A stretch of 41,454 nucleotides of DNA, taken from NCBI GenBank assembly GCA_017483645.1, contig JAFUWD010000023.1:1-41454 (forward strand). The letters run 5' to 3'. The translations under genes were made by a program, and so were the position numbers. This DNA is from Muribaculaceae bacterium. Its GTDB lineage: Bacteria; Bacteroidota; Bacteroidia; Bacteroidales; Muribaculaceae. This document shows positions 8,745 to 17,148 of this stretch, piece after piece (within the stretch, counting starts at the first letter, position 1; each line of letters opens with the position of its first letter). The notes beneath the pieces are model-generated. The model was not told the origin of the DNA. It saw only the letters and a list, made by a program, of their open reading frames with translations, and did not search any database.

Positions 8745-9129
8745 AATCTATCTGGTTTTGCGTGCAAAGGTACAAAATAACTCCTTATAAAGTGTCGAAA
8801 CTTGTAATTATTTTGCCATTTTCGACATTTTTGACAATCTTTTGGTTGGTAGCACTATTATGTGTCTTATTCCAGCACCCCCTTATGAATACCATTTTGA
8901 CACATTTAGAACGAACTATATATAACTATATCATTGCACACTTTCCGTTTTTTGTGGTTTACAAAAGTTAAATACATTAAATCTTCATCATATTCTTATT
9001 CTATAAATTCTTCGTCTCCACTTTTCTATCGTTTAACATGCAATTTGTTGATATAAAGCAAATTGCAAATGCCATCCATGAATACACCCATCATACCCGA
9101 TGTGTATCCGAACTAATAGTTCGGAGAAA
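8745..9129. other. AT-rich intergenic stretch with a possible HEYTH protein scrap
   Basis: There is no convincing gene. The 69-aa open frame at 8762-8971 is AT-driven and hydrophobic with no family signal. At 9039-9110 a plus frame reads VDIKQIANAIHEYTHH before losing sense. HEYTH matches the zincin motif expected where the polyvalent protein at 11030-11040 breaks off, so this may be a displaced scrap of the same gene. Confidence 0.35.
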
Positions 9130-11274
9130 ATGCCCCCACCCACTGCCATCACTCGGGAGAGAGTCCCGGCACTCTATAACTATTTAAAGCAGAAGTACGC
9201 CGAACTCTACCACTATGTGGAGCATGGCAAAGAAGTCTCAGTGGTGCAGCAGATAGTCGACCACCTCAAGGAGAGCTTCACTGTGCATGGCCGTGCAGAG
9301 ATGGAGCAATATCTCGCCGAGCATGGATTGGCAGGCGTGCAGACATTGGTAATAGGTGAGAAAGGCGCAAAAAGCCTTGACGCTGCCGAAGAAGCAACTA
9401 CAAGAATGGACAACCTTTCTATAGCCCGTGAAATGGAGAAGGCTGGTAAAGATGCCTTGACTATCAAGATAGCTACTGGCTGGGAAAGAGGTGCTGACGG
9501 TAAATGGAGATATGAAACTTCTGATGCTACTGATATAGAAAAAATAAGAAAAGTTCTTTCTCCAAGTATAGATAGCAAATATAAAGCATGCCTTCTTAAA
9601 GACATTGTATCTAATGAATTTTTGTCTGCATATCCCCTAATTGATGATGTAGAAGTAATTATGGCCCCAGCATTACATGAGGATGAATATAACGGTGAGT
9701 TTGACAATCAAAGAAATCGAATTATTGTAAGAATCCCTGAGGTTTTAGATTTTAAAAAACTACAATCAACTTTGGAACATGAAATACAACATGTAGTACA
9801 AGATGAGGAGGGATTTGCAAGTGGTGGTGACTCAAATACTGCTAAAGATGCTTATTTGAAGCAAAAAGGTATATATGAGATATATTATGAACTTCAAAAT
9901 GATGAAAAAGGTTTCAATCAGACAAGAAACCGCATACTTTCAGAAAATTCCGAATATACAAAGATTAAAGATATTTCAATAAGATTAGATGATTTATTTG
10001 ATGCTATTCCTGTTAACGCAACCCTAGAAGAAGCTGAAAGATTTATTAAACTCTTCTTACCTGATTGGAAGAGAGGGATTGATTACGCCCAGCTTGAACA
10101 AGATAAACGAGAAGAGATACTTAATCAACATAAAGTGGAACTTGATGCTGCTTCAGCCTATGATGAGGAGAGGTTTGAAAAGTTGAAAGCAATAGACAAA
10201 ACACTTCCTGATTCATTTGAACTATATAGGAGGCTTGCAGGAGAAGCCGAGGCACGAGCCACCTCTAGGAGAATGAGGCTTTCCATGGAAGAGCGCCGCA
10301 ACTCCCTCTTCACCGATGAGATGTACAGGGATGTGGCCAAGAAGGATTTGATATTCATACAAGATGGCTTGGACAAAGGCATTGCAGAAAGTAGGAAACA
10401 AACACCACGTCACACTAAAAATGACACTTCAGCGTTTCATTTAAGTAGGGACTTCAATGAAGTGTCTAACGATATTTTCAAACTTGCCTCTGAGAAAAAA
10501 TACAGGAGCGAAATACAATCTTTCATAAAAAGTTTACCCGAAAACACGGACAGAGCCAGTGGTATTTGGTACCTTTCAAAAGATGGGAAAAGAGCTTTTA
10601 GAATCAACACTTCTGTAGAAAACTTTGAGGAGAACAAGGGCGAAACAGGGTATGGTTTTGAACTGGTTGACTGGTATAATATAGAAAGATTAGATAGTGA
10701 AAAGAAGATTAAATTTTTAAATATATTTACCAATGACAAAAATAGAGGAAATATTAGTTCTTTGTTGCAGAGAATTGAAAATGAGCAAAGAAGCGATGCT
10801 AATAGTGATGAGTTGCTGTCAAACAGAGAAGCAAATAAGGACAATGTTGGATTGGATCAAGAAGCATTATCAGGAGAATCCGTCAGAGGACGAGATACTG
10901 GAGATAGCGGAAGCAATCCGAGAACAAGTGAAATAGCAACTTTCACTACACCTGAGGGCGAGGTGTACGGCTTTGTGGACAAGCAGGGCCGCATCTATCT
11001 TGATGAGACCGTCATATCCCCTGAGCATCCCATCCATGAACACCCCAGTCTGTTTATTTGGGTCAGTCGTTGTCGGGTGATGCTGCGCCCAGGCCGAAAG
11101 CGTTTTTCACGCGTTGTGCTGTGGCCGCCTGGCGCCGTTCCCGTTCGGCGGCGGCTTGTTCTTCTTCCTGGTCGGGAAGGTCGTCGTTGTCGGCCGAGGC
11201 GTTGGCCAGCGTGTCGTCGGGCTGCCAGCAAACGTCGTAACGCTGCAACTCGTACTGCTCAATCAGGGCGATGA
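9130..11274 (+). CDS. large polyvalent mobile-element protein with HEIQH zincin-like domain, 3'-truncated
   Basis: The ATG at 9130 (MPPPTAITRERVPALYNYL) fits better than 9100. An N-terminal helical part contains the FTVHGRAEMEQYLAEHGL repeat. A zincin-like domain follows with LEHEIQHVVQDEEGFASGGD (~residues 218-237) and, downstream, LAGEAEARATSRRMRLSMEERR, together typical of an LPD23-like large polyvalent domain. Near the end, FTTPEGEVYGFVDKQG...PIHE is the start of a second metalloprotease-like module, normally continuing as HEYTHLW. Here the sequence breaks at about 11040, and the remaining ~78 codons are antisense to the glucosaminidase gene and meaningless. Such proteins ride in conjugative elements and phages. 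Base composition is much more AT-rich than the flanks. I regard it as a decayed remnant. Confidence 0.7.
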   Translation: MPPPTAITRERVPALYNYLKQKYAELYHYVEHGKEVSVVQQIVDHLKESFTVHGRAEMEQYLAEHGLAGVQTLVIGEKGAKSLDAAEEATTRMDNLSIAREMEKAGKDALTIKIATGWERGADGKWRYETSDATDIEKIRKVLSPSIDSKYKACLLKDIVSNEFLSAYPLIDDVEVIMAPALHEDEYNGEFDNQRNRIIVRIPEVLDFKKLQSTLEHEIQHVVQDEEGFASGGDSNTAKDAYLKQKGIYEIYYELQNDEKGFNQTRNRILSENSEYTKIKDISIRLDDLFDAIPVNATLEEAERFIKLFLPDWKRGIDYAQLEQDKREEILNQHKVELDAASAYDEERFEKLKAIDKTLPDSFELYRRLAGEAEARATSRRMRLSMEERRNSLFTDEMYRDVAKKDLIFIQDGLDKGIAESRKQTPRHTKNDTSAFHLSRDFNEVSNDIFKLASEKKYRSEIQSFIKSLPENTDRASGIWYLSKDGKRAFRINTSVENFEENKGETGYGFELVDWYNIERLDSEKKIKFLNIFTNDKNRGNISSLLQRIENEQRSDANSDELLSNREANKDNVGLDQEALSGESVRGRDTGDSGSNPRTSEIATFTTPEGEVYGFVDKQGRIYLDETVISPEHPIHEHPSLFIWVSRCRVMLRPGRKRFSRVVLWPPGAVPVRRRLVLLPGREGRRCRPRRWPACRRAASKRRNAATRTAQSGR
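9276..9326 (+). repeat. 51-bp direct repeat, copy 2
   Basis: Partner of 7065-7115, with one mismatch, inside the larger polyvalent-protein remnant. Confidence 0.9.
10781..10936 (+). CDS. small overprinted reading frame, possible helical protein
   Basis: In a different frame inside the polyvalent gene, an ATG at 10781 (alternative 10733) opens 51 codons: MSKEAMLIVMS, TEKQIRTMLDWIKKH, then QENPSEDEILEIAEAIREQVK and TAG. Its amphipathic, acidic-basic helix composition looks more like real protein than the Ser/Asn/Asp-rich frame of the long gene over the same bases. It may be the true gene here, with the long frame merely reading through, or a fossil of a fused upstream gene. No function can be assigned. 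Confidence 0.4.
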   Translation: MSKEAMLIVMSCCQTEKQIRTMLDWIKKHYQENPSEDEILEIAEAIREQVK

Positions 11275-11779
11275 GTTTCTCGGGATAGGCCGGGTCTTCA
11301 GCATAGCCGCACTGGCGCAGTCCTGCGGCCCAACCTTTATAATCGGTGGAGTCGAGTTGATGGAGCGGCTGATAGCGGCGCCCGCACAAAAACCGTGCGT
11401 GGTCCTCGAAGGAGTCCTCGGCCGAGGCGTATTTGCGGTAGCAGTCGTGTTTGAGCGTGTCGTCCCACTCCACATGCTCGCCCGCCCAGCGGTGACACTT
11501 GATGCCGAAGTGGTTGTTGCCTTGCGTGGCCAGGTAGCTGCGCCCTGCCCTGCTTTCGAGCAACCCCTGCGCCAGCGTGATGCTTGCCGGCACGCCAAAC
11601 TCGGTGTGGTGCCTGATAGCCACATCCTTGTAGCGGTCGATGTATTCCAGATAGGCGGCATTGAGCCGAGGTTGCTGGCCCAAACAGGCCAAAGCGACGC
11701 CAAAAATGATGCAAATTGGCACCAAGCGCTTGTATTTTACGAAATATTTGATAATTTTGCAGAAAATCTTAAACAGCAT
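11063..11779 (-). CDS. glucosaminidase-domain cell-wall hydrolase
   Basis: About 238 aa from the ATG at 11779. A basic N-terminus and hydrophobic LVPICIIFGVALACLG form a signal or anchor. The mannosyl-glycoprotein endo-beta-N-acetylglucosaminidase-like domain spans ~45-190: GVPASITLAQGLLESRAG (catalytic Glu in LES), GNNHFGIKCH, KYASAEDSFEDHARFL, GLRQCGYAEDPAYPEKL. This family cleaves peptidoglycan glycan strands. The C-terminal ~40 residues are Glu/Ala/Arg-rich and disordered. A TATCTTTG box at 11807-11800 (minus) supports a start at 11779, whose ATG overlaps the divergent cdd ATG by two bases. A TTG or GTG start within KRLVP would also give a good signal peptide. Confidence 0.82.
   Translation of the reverse strand: MLFKIFCKIIKYFVKYKRLVPICIIFGVALACLGQQPRLNAAYLEYIDRYKDVAIRHHTEFGVPASITLAQGLLESRAGRSYLATQGNNHFGIKCHRWAGEHVEWDDTLKHDCYRKYASAEDSFEDHARFLCGRRYQPLHQLDSTDYKGWAAGLRQCGYAEDPAYPEKLIALIEQYELQRYDVCWQPDDTLANASADNDDLPDQEEEQAAAERERRQAATAQRVKNAFGLGAASPDND
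11729..11759 (+). promoter_or_regulatory. promoter of cytidine deaminase
   Basis: CTTG at 11729-11732 and TAATTTTG at 11752-11759 have 19-bp spacing. The transcript should start near 11766, just before the ATG at 11778. Confidence 0.65.
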
Positions 11780-12245
11780 GACCGAAAAAAATATCACCAC
11801 AAAGATACGAGTTTATCGTTATAATGAGCTAAACGATGAGGAAAAAAAACTCATTGACATGGCTCGTGAAGCCACAAAGGCCTCCTATGCCCCATATAGT
11901 CATTTTCATGTGGGGTCGGCATTGTTGCTCGACAATGGAGTGTGGATAAAGGGTGCCAACCAAGAGAATGCTGCCTTTGCCGGCACCTGCGGCGAGCGCA
12001 GCGCCATCTACAACGCCGGTGCCAATTACCCCGGAGTGCCCATTAAGATGCTGGCCGTCACGGCGTTCACCCAGGGTGAGTTTGTCGACGAGCCGTGTGC
12101 TCCCTGCGGCGTATGCCGTCAGGCGATTGTGGAGTTCGAGAAAAACGCCCCGCATCCCATCCGGGTGTATCTGGCCGGGCGCGACACCATCTATGTGCTC
12201 GATAGCATGGCCGACATGCTGCCCTTGTGCTTCAAGGAGTTTTAA
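11778..12245 (+). CDS. cdd: cytidine deaminase
   Basis: A 155-aa homotetramer-type cytidine/deoxycytidine deaminase of pyrimidine salvage. Visible motifs are YAPYSHFHVGSALL, NQENAAFAGTCGERSA (zinc Cys and catalytic Glu; most relatives have CAER where this has CGER) and PCAPCGVCRQ with the other two zinc cysteines. The open frame extends upstream to 11661, but the promoter at 11729-11759 and the usual protein length place the start at 11778. Confidence 0.95.
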   Translation: MTEKNITTKIRVYRYNELNDEEKKLIDMAREATKASYAPYSHFHVGSALLLDNGVWIKGANQENAAFAGTCGERSAIYNAGANYPGVPIKMLAVTAFTQGEFVDEPCAPCGVCRQAIVEFEKNAPHPIRVYLAGRDTIYVLDSMADMLPLCFKEF

Positions 12246-12355
12246 GGAGTCGTTTCACTATTTTTCCTAATACTCACGATGTGGCCGCACCATCCATGAT
12301 GTGGCCCATTGCTTCTTTTTTTGTGCCGACAGGCCAACATATTGGGATTTTTCAG

Positions 12356-12363
12356 TAAATTTG
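12356..12363 (+). promoter_or_regulatory. -7 box (TAAATTTG) of the namZ operon
   Basis: TAAATTTG matches TAnnTTTG. No good TTTG is found 19-21 bp upstream. Transcription from here would begin near 12370, so the ATG at 12402 is preferred over 12375. Confidence 0.45.
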
Positions 12364-12401
12364 TGGCTTAGTAAATGAAATCAATTGAACCAAAACTGAA
12401 T

Positions 12402-13637
12402 ATGAAACTGACGAAATTAACGATTGCGTGGATGCTCGGCTTGGTGGCGATGGCATGCAATGCCGCCGGCACTGGCGGAAACGTCGTGTCAAACCAGGTG
12501 CCGCAGGCCACTACGGCTCAGGTGGTGGTGGGTGCGGCTCGCACCGATGTGTATGTGCCGCTGCTCAAGGGCAAGCGCATAGCGCTGATGAGTAACCAGA
12601 CGGGCATGGTGGGCGACCGCCATGTGCTTGATGTGATGCTTGCCGAGGGGCTCGACGTGGTCACCATCTTTTCGCCCGAACACGGTTTCCGCGGCAAGGC
12701 CGATGCCGGCGAGCATGTGGGCAACAGTGTCGACGAGAAAACCGGCATCCCCATTGCTTCTCTCTACGATGGCAAATCGCCCATGCCGGCCCGCGAGACG
12801 ATGGACAAATTTGATGTCATTGTCATCGACATTCAAGACGTGGGCTTGCGCTATTATACCTATTATGTGACTATGGTCAATCTGATGGATGCGGCAGTGA
12901 CCTATGGCAAGGAGTTTGTGGTTTTTGACCGTCCCAACCCCAACGGTATGACCGTGGACGGCCCCATTCTCGACATGAAGCTCAAGAGTGGCGTGGGCCG
13001 TCTGCCCATTCCCACCGTGCACGGTATGACGCTCGGTGAGTTGGCCAAGATGGTGAATGGCGAGGGCTGGCTGCGCGAAGGCAAGCAAGTGCCCCTCACG
13101 GTGGTGCCGTGCCTGAATTATACGCACCAAACCCGCTATGAGCTGCCCGTGGCGCCGTCGCCCAATCTGCCTAATATGCTCAGCATCTATCTGTATCCCT
13201 CCACTTGCTATTTCGAGGGCACCACGGTGAGCCTGGGCCGCGGCACCGACTGGCCGTTCCAGATTTATGGGCACCCGGCTTTGAGGGACCGCTACTTTGC
13301 CTTCACACCACGCAGTCGTGACGGAGCGAAGAACCCGCCGCAACTCGATGTGCTGTGCTACGGCGAGGATTTGCACAACATGGATGCCGAGCAGGCTATC
13401 GCGCAGGGCATCAATCTGGAGTACGTCATCGACGCCTATCGCGACTTGACCGCGCAGGGCAAGCAATTTTTGCTGCGCACCGGCGAGCGCAATTTCTTCA
13501 ACCTGCTCATGGGCAACACCGCTATCTACGATATGATAGTGGCAGGAAAGAGCGCTGCTGAAATCAAGGCTACCTGGGCCGACGATGTGCAGCGCTTCAA
13601 GGAGCAGCGTCGCCCCTACCTTCTTTATGATGAATAA
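12402..13637 (+). CDS. namZ: exo-beta-N-acetylmuramidase NamZ-like (DUF1343, GH171)
   Basis: About 411 aa with an export signal (MKLTKLTIAWMLGLVAMAC); the Cys may be lipidated, although the box is loose. The DUF1343 pattern runs through: ALMSNQTG, FSPEHGFRGKADAGE, DIQDVGLRYYTYYVTM, FDRPNPNG, VHGMTLGELAKMVNGEGWL, SPNLPNMLSIYLYPSTCYFEGTTVSLGRGTDWPFQ. Characterised NamZ enzymes release MurNAc from non-reducing ends of peptidoglycan glycans. The next gene, a sodium symporter 36 bp downstream, and then a WYL regulator, suggest a muramyl-sugar salvage operon. The family call is firm; the operon role is inference. Confidence 0.9.
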   Translation: MKLTKLTIAWMLGLVAMACNAAGTGGNVVSNQVPQATTAQVVVGAARTDVYVPLLKGKRIALMSNQTGMVGDRHVLDVMLAEGLDVVTIFSPEHGFRGKADAGEHVGNSVDEKTGIPIASLYDGKSPMPARETMDKFDVIVIDIQDVGLRYYTYYVTMVNLMDAAVTYGKEFVVFDRPNPNGMTVDGPILDMKLKSGVGRLPIPTVHGMTLGELAKMVNGEGWLREGKQVPLTVVPCLNYTHQTRYELPVAPSPNLPNMLSIYLYPSTCYFEGTTVSLGRGTDWPFQIYGHPALRDRYFAFTPRSRDGAKNPPQLDVLCYGEDLHNMDAEQAIAQGINLEYVIDAYRDLTAQGKQFLLRTGERNFFNLLMGNTAIYDMIVAGKSAAEIKATWADDVQRFKEQRRPYLLYDE

Positions 13638-13673
13638 GATTTGAATGATAACCGCATTAACAATAGATAAACA

Positions 13674-15122
13674 ATGACTCCCTGGATAGTTCTGGCCACA
13701 ATCGTTGGCTATTTTGTGCTACTTTTCATCATTTCGTGGGCCGCGTCGCGTCGCGCCGATGCCAACACCGCCCTCACCGGTGGCCGTCAGGCCCCGTGGT
13801 TCATTGTCGCCATCGCCATGATTGGGGCGCCCATCTCGGGCGTGACCTTTGTGTCGGTTCCCGGCCAAGTGGCGGTGAAGAGTTTTTCTTACATGCAGAT
13901 GGTGCTGGGCTTCGCCGTGGGCTACTTTGTGATAGCCTATGTGCTCATGCCGCTCTTTTTCAAGCGTAATCTGGTGTCGATTTACGGCTATCTGGAGCAG
14001 CGCTTTGGTGGCGGCACGCACAAGACGGGTGCCTGGTTCTTCTTCATCAGCAAGATGCTGGGCGCCGCGGTACGTTTCTATGTGGTGTGCGTCACACTGC
14101 AACTGCTGGTGTTCGCGCCTCTGGGAATACCCTTTGTGCTCAATGTCATTGTCACCATTGCCCTCATTTTCCTCTACACCCTGCAGGGTGGTGTGAAGAC
14201 CGTGATTTGGACCGACACGCTCAAGTCGTTCTGCCTCATCATGAGCGTGGTGCTGTGCATCTTTTTCATTGCACGGGGGCTGGGTTACAATCTGGGCGAG
14301 CTTTGCTCGGCCGTTGCAGGCGACGACTCGTCGCGCATCTTCTTCTTTGACAATCCCAAGGAGGGCACCTACTTCTGGAAACAGTTTATTGCCGGCATTT
14401 TCATGGTCATCGCCACCACCGGTCTCGACCAGGACCTGATGCAGCGCACGCTGGCCAGCAAAAATGTGGGCGAATCGAAAAAAAGTCTCATCGTGAGTGG
14501 TATCACCCAGATATTTGTGGTGGGTTTGTTCCTTGTGCTTGGAACGCTTTTGGTGCTTTACAGCAACAAGAGCGGGCTGGCCATGCCCGAGAAGACCGAT
14601 GAACTCTTCGGGCAGGTTGCTTTCAGCGGTGGCAATATTCCCATCGTGGTGGGGGTGCTGTTCATCTTGGGTCTGGTGAGTGCCGCTTATTCGGCTGCCG
14701 GGTCAGCGCTCACGGCACTCACCACCTCGTTCACCGTTGACATTCTGGAAAGCGACAAGCGTCAGCAGCCCGAAGCCTTGGCACGCACGCGCAAGTGGGT
14801 GCATGTGGCCATGGCGGCTGTCATGGGCTTGGTGATTATCGTGTTCTACGCCATCAGCAACAGCGATGCCATCAGTGCCGTTTACACACTGGCCAGCTAC
14901 ACCTACGGCCCCATTCTGGGACTTTTTGCCTTCGGAATGATGTGCCGCGCCGCTGTGCGCGACCGCTGGGTGCCCCTGGTGTGTGTGGCGGCTCCTGTGC
15001 TGAGTTTCTTCATCCAGCAATGGCTGGCTTCGAGTTTCGGCTATACACTGGGCTTTGAGTTGTTGCTGCTCAACGCCTTGCTCACCATGATAGGACTGGC
15101 GTTGCTCATCAAGAAAAATTGA
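13674..15122 (+). CDS. sodium:solute symporter (SSS family)
   Basis: A 482-aa inner-membrane protein with about 13 hydrophobic segments. The SSS signature region appears as APWFIVAIAMIGAPISGVTFVSVPG near residues 40-65, with GTYFWKQFIAGIFMVIATTGLDQDLMQRTLA (the conserved DQ segment) around 245-270. It is a cation-coupled uptake carrier. The substrate cannot be read from sequence. Its place right after NamZ suggests MurNAc or a related sugar. Confidence 0.9.
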   Translation: MTPWIVLATIVGYFVLLFIISWAASRRADANTALTGGRQAPWFIVAIAMIGAPISGVTFVSVPGQVAVKSFSYMQMVLGFAVGYFVIAYVLMPLFFKRNLVSIYGYLEQRFGGGTHKTGAWFFFISKMLGAAVRFYVVCVTLQLLVFAPLGIPFVLNVIVTIALIFLYTLQGGVKTVIWTDTLKSFCLIMSVVLCIFFIARGLGYNLGELCSAVAGDDSSRIFFFDNPKEGTYFWKQFIAGIFMVIATTGLDQDLMQRTLASKNVGESKKSLIVSGITQIFVVGLFLVLGTLLVLYSNKSGLAMPEKTDELFGQVAFSGGNIPIVVGVLFILGLVSAAYSAAGSALTALTTSFTVDILESDKRQQPEALARTRKWVHVAMAAVMGLVIIVFYAISNSDAISAVYTLASYTYGPILGLFAFGMMCRAAVRDRWVPLVCVAAPVLSFFIQQWLASSFGYTLGFELLLLNALLTMIGLALLIKKN

Positions 15123-15125
15123 CCC

Positions 15126-16025
15126 ATGCCCCGCAACACGCTGAACCGATACATCTGGCTGGTGGACACCATCGCCCGCTATGGACACATCACACTCAAG
15201 CGGCTGAGTGAGTTGTGGCAGCTGTCGTCGCTGGGCGACGGCTCTCCGCTGCCACGCCGCACGTTCAACAACTATCGCGCTGCCATCGAGCAACTGCTGG
15301 GGGTGACCATCGCCTGCAACAAGTCGACATTTGAATATTACATCGCTCAAGATGATACCGAGGGCGGCGGACGCCTGCAGAATTGGCTCATGGACTCCAT
15401 GTCGATAAGTGGCATGCTCACCGACTCGCACGACGTGGCGGCGCGCATAGTCCTGGAGGAAGTGCCCAGCGCGCGCCAGCACTTGCCGGTCATCATCGAG
15501 GCCATGCGCCACAACCGGCGCATTGAGTTCGACTATCGAACCTACACCCGTGCCGGGAAATCGCGGGCGGTAGTGGTGGAGCCTTATTTTGTGAAGATTT
15601 TCAAGCAGCTGTGGTACGTCATCGGCCTTAACGTCAAGGACAAGCGTATCAAGACCTATGCGCTGGACCGCATGAGCGATTTGCACGTTCGCGACGAGGA
15701 ATTTGTGCTGCCGCCCGATTTCAGCCCTGCCGGATTTTTCAAGGACTGTTTTGGCATCACCACCAACCAAAATGCCCCCAAGGACATCGTGCTGCGGGTG
15801 GAACCCACGCAGGCCAAGTACTTCAGAGCTTTGCCGCTTCACCCCTCACAGACCGAGGTGGTGCACGACAACTATTCCATTTTTCATTACCGGATGCGTC
15901 TCACCTACGACCTGCGCGAGCGGCTGCTCTCGCACGGCAGCAATGTGGAGGTGATTTCTCCACCCGAACTTAAGGCGCAAATAGTCGACGAGCTGCGTCG
16001 CGCCCTCACACAGTACACCGGCTGA
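15126..16025 (+). CDS. WYL-domain transcriptional regulator
   Basis: A 299-aa protein with an N-terminal winged-helix-like region (RYIWLVDTIARYGHITLKRL, then PRRTFNNYRAAIEQL). The WYL domain at ~130-215 contains MRHNRRIEFDYRTY, EPYFVKIFKQLWYVIG and TYALDRMSDL, and a WCX-like extension follows. It probably binds DNA in response to a ligand or nucleic acid and may control the operon it ends: it starts 3 bp after the symporter stop. Same architecture as the regulator at 37520-38482. The 3' end overlaps the convergent lpxB by 20 bp. Confidence 0.88.
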   Translation: MPRNTLNRYIWLVDTIARYGHITLKRLSELWQLSSLGDGSPLPRRTFNNYRAAIEQLLGVTIACNKSTFEYYIAQDDTEGGGRLQNWLMDSMSISGMLTDSHDVAARIVLEEVPSARQHLPVIIEAMRHNRRIEFDYRTYTRAGKSRAVVVEPYFVKIFKQLWYVIGLNVKDKRIKTYALDRMSDLHVRDEEFVLPPDFSPAGFFKDCFGITTNQNAPKDIVLRVEPTQAKYFRALPLHPSQTEVVHDNYSIFHYRMRLTYDLRERLLSHGSNVEVISPPELKAQIVDELRRALTQYTG

Positions 16026-17148
16026 CGATGGAGCGTGCCGCCGTGGCGGCACAGTCGTTGGTGCCCAGCCGATCGCGCATGCGCGCGTAACCGGCCAGCA
16101 TGGCGTTGCGCTCGGCGCTGCTTTCATCGAGCAGCGGTGTGAGGTGACTGTCGATGCTGTCGGGCGTGCAGTGATGCATGAGCAGTTCGGGAATCACTGG
16201 CTCGTCGGCAATAAGATTGGGCAGGGTCACATATTTTCCATGGATGAGGTGCGAATAAAAACGGTACACCCATTTGCTGCCGTTCATGCGGTAGCAAGCC
16301 ACCTGCGGAGTGCCCAGCAGTGCAGTTTCGAGTGTGGCGGTGCCACTGGTCACCACAGCGGCTTGTGCGTGGCGCACCAGTGCCCAGGTGGCGCCTTTCA
16401 CCACCGGGCAGCTCACACCGGCCTCATGAATCAGGCCGGCATAGAGCGAGTCGTCGATGGTGGGGGCGCCGGCAATGGCCGGTTGGCAATGGGGATGCCG
16501 GCTGGCGGCGGCCAGCATCGAGGGCAGGTTGTCGCGGATTTCTTTTACCCGCGAACCCGGCACAAGGGCTATCAGTGGCCTGGTGGCATCCAGTCCCTGT
16601 TCGGCGCAAAACGCTTCCCGCGGTGGCAGTGTGGGCAATGCATGCGCTATCTCGGTGACGGTGGGATTCCCCACATAGTCCACCTCGTAGTCGTGGCTGC
16701 GGTAAAACTCCACCTCAAAGGGGAGGATGCTGTACATGCGGTCCACATAGCGCTTGATGTCCTTCACGCGCCATTGTTTCCAGGCCCATACTTTGGGCGA
16801 AATGAAATAGAACACGCGATGCCCGGTGTTGTGGGCGTGCTTGGCCACCTTGAGGTTGAACGACGGGTAGTCGATGAGAACCACGGCATCGGGCTGCCAC
16901 TCGTCGATGGCGTGGCGCGCGGTGCCTAAAAAGCCCAGAATGGTGGGCAGGTGCTTGGCTACCTCGATAAAGCCCATATAAGCCATGTCGCGGTAGTGCG
17001 TGAGCGGTGTTGTGCCGGCGGCGTTGGCCATCTGGTCACCGCCGAAAAAGCGGATTTGCGCGTCGGGGTCGCATTGTTTCAGGGCGGCTATCAGCTGGGC
17101 ACCATGCAGGTCGCCCGACGCTTCGCCGGCTATGATGAAATATTTCAT
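16006..17148 (-). CDS. lpxB: lipid-A-disaccharide synthase
   Basis: A 380-aa GT19 glycosyltransferase that joins UDP-diacylglucosamine and lipid X on the inner-membrane face during lipid A synthesis. The start MKYFIIAGEASGDLHGAQLI is diagnostic. Further signature parts are MGFIEVAKHLP, VLIDYPSFNLKVAKHAH, YFISPKVWAWKQWRVKDIKRYVD, VGNPTV, LVPGSRVKEI and TSGTATLETALLGTPQVACYR. The longer open frame upstream is not needed: the ATG at 17148 overlaps the folA stop as ATGA, indicating coupling in a thyA-folA-lpxB operon. Confidence 0.97.
   Translation of the reverse strand: MKYFIIAGEASGDLHGAQLIAALKQCDPDAQIRFFGGDQMANAAGTTPLTHYRDMAYMGFIEVAKHLPTILGFLGTARHAIDEWQPDAVVLIDYPSFNLKVAKHAHNTGHRVFYFISPKVWAWKQWRVKDIKRYVDRMYSILPFEVEFYRSHDYEVDYVGNPTVTEIAHALPTLPPREAFCAEQGLDATRPLIALVPGSRVKEIRDNLPSMLAAASRHPHCQPAIAGAPTIDDSLYAGLIHEAGVSCPVVKGATWALVRHAQAAVVTSGTATLETALLGTPQVACYRMNGSKWVYRFYSHLIHGKYVTLPNLIADEPVIPELLMHHCTPDSIDSHLTPLLDESSAERNAMLAGYARMRDRLGTNDCAATAARSIVSRCTV

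Noticed and set aside
8762..8971. 69-aa plus open frame
   Set aside because: AT-rich hydrophobic translation without family signal or promoter.
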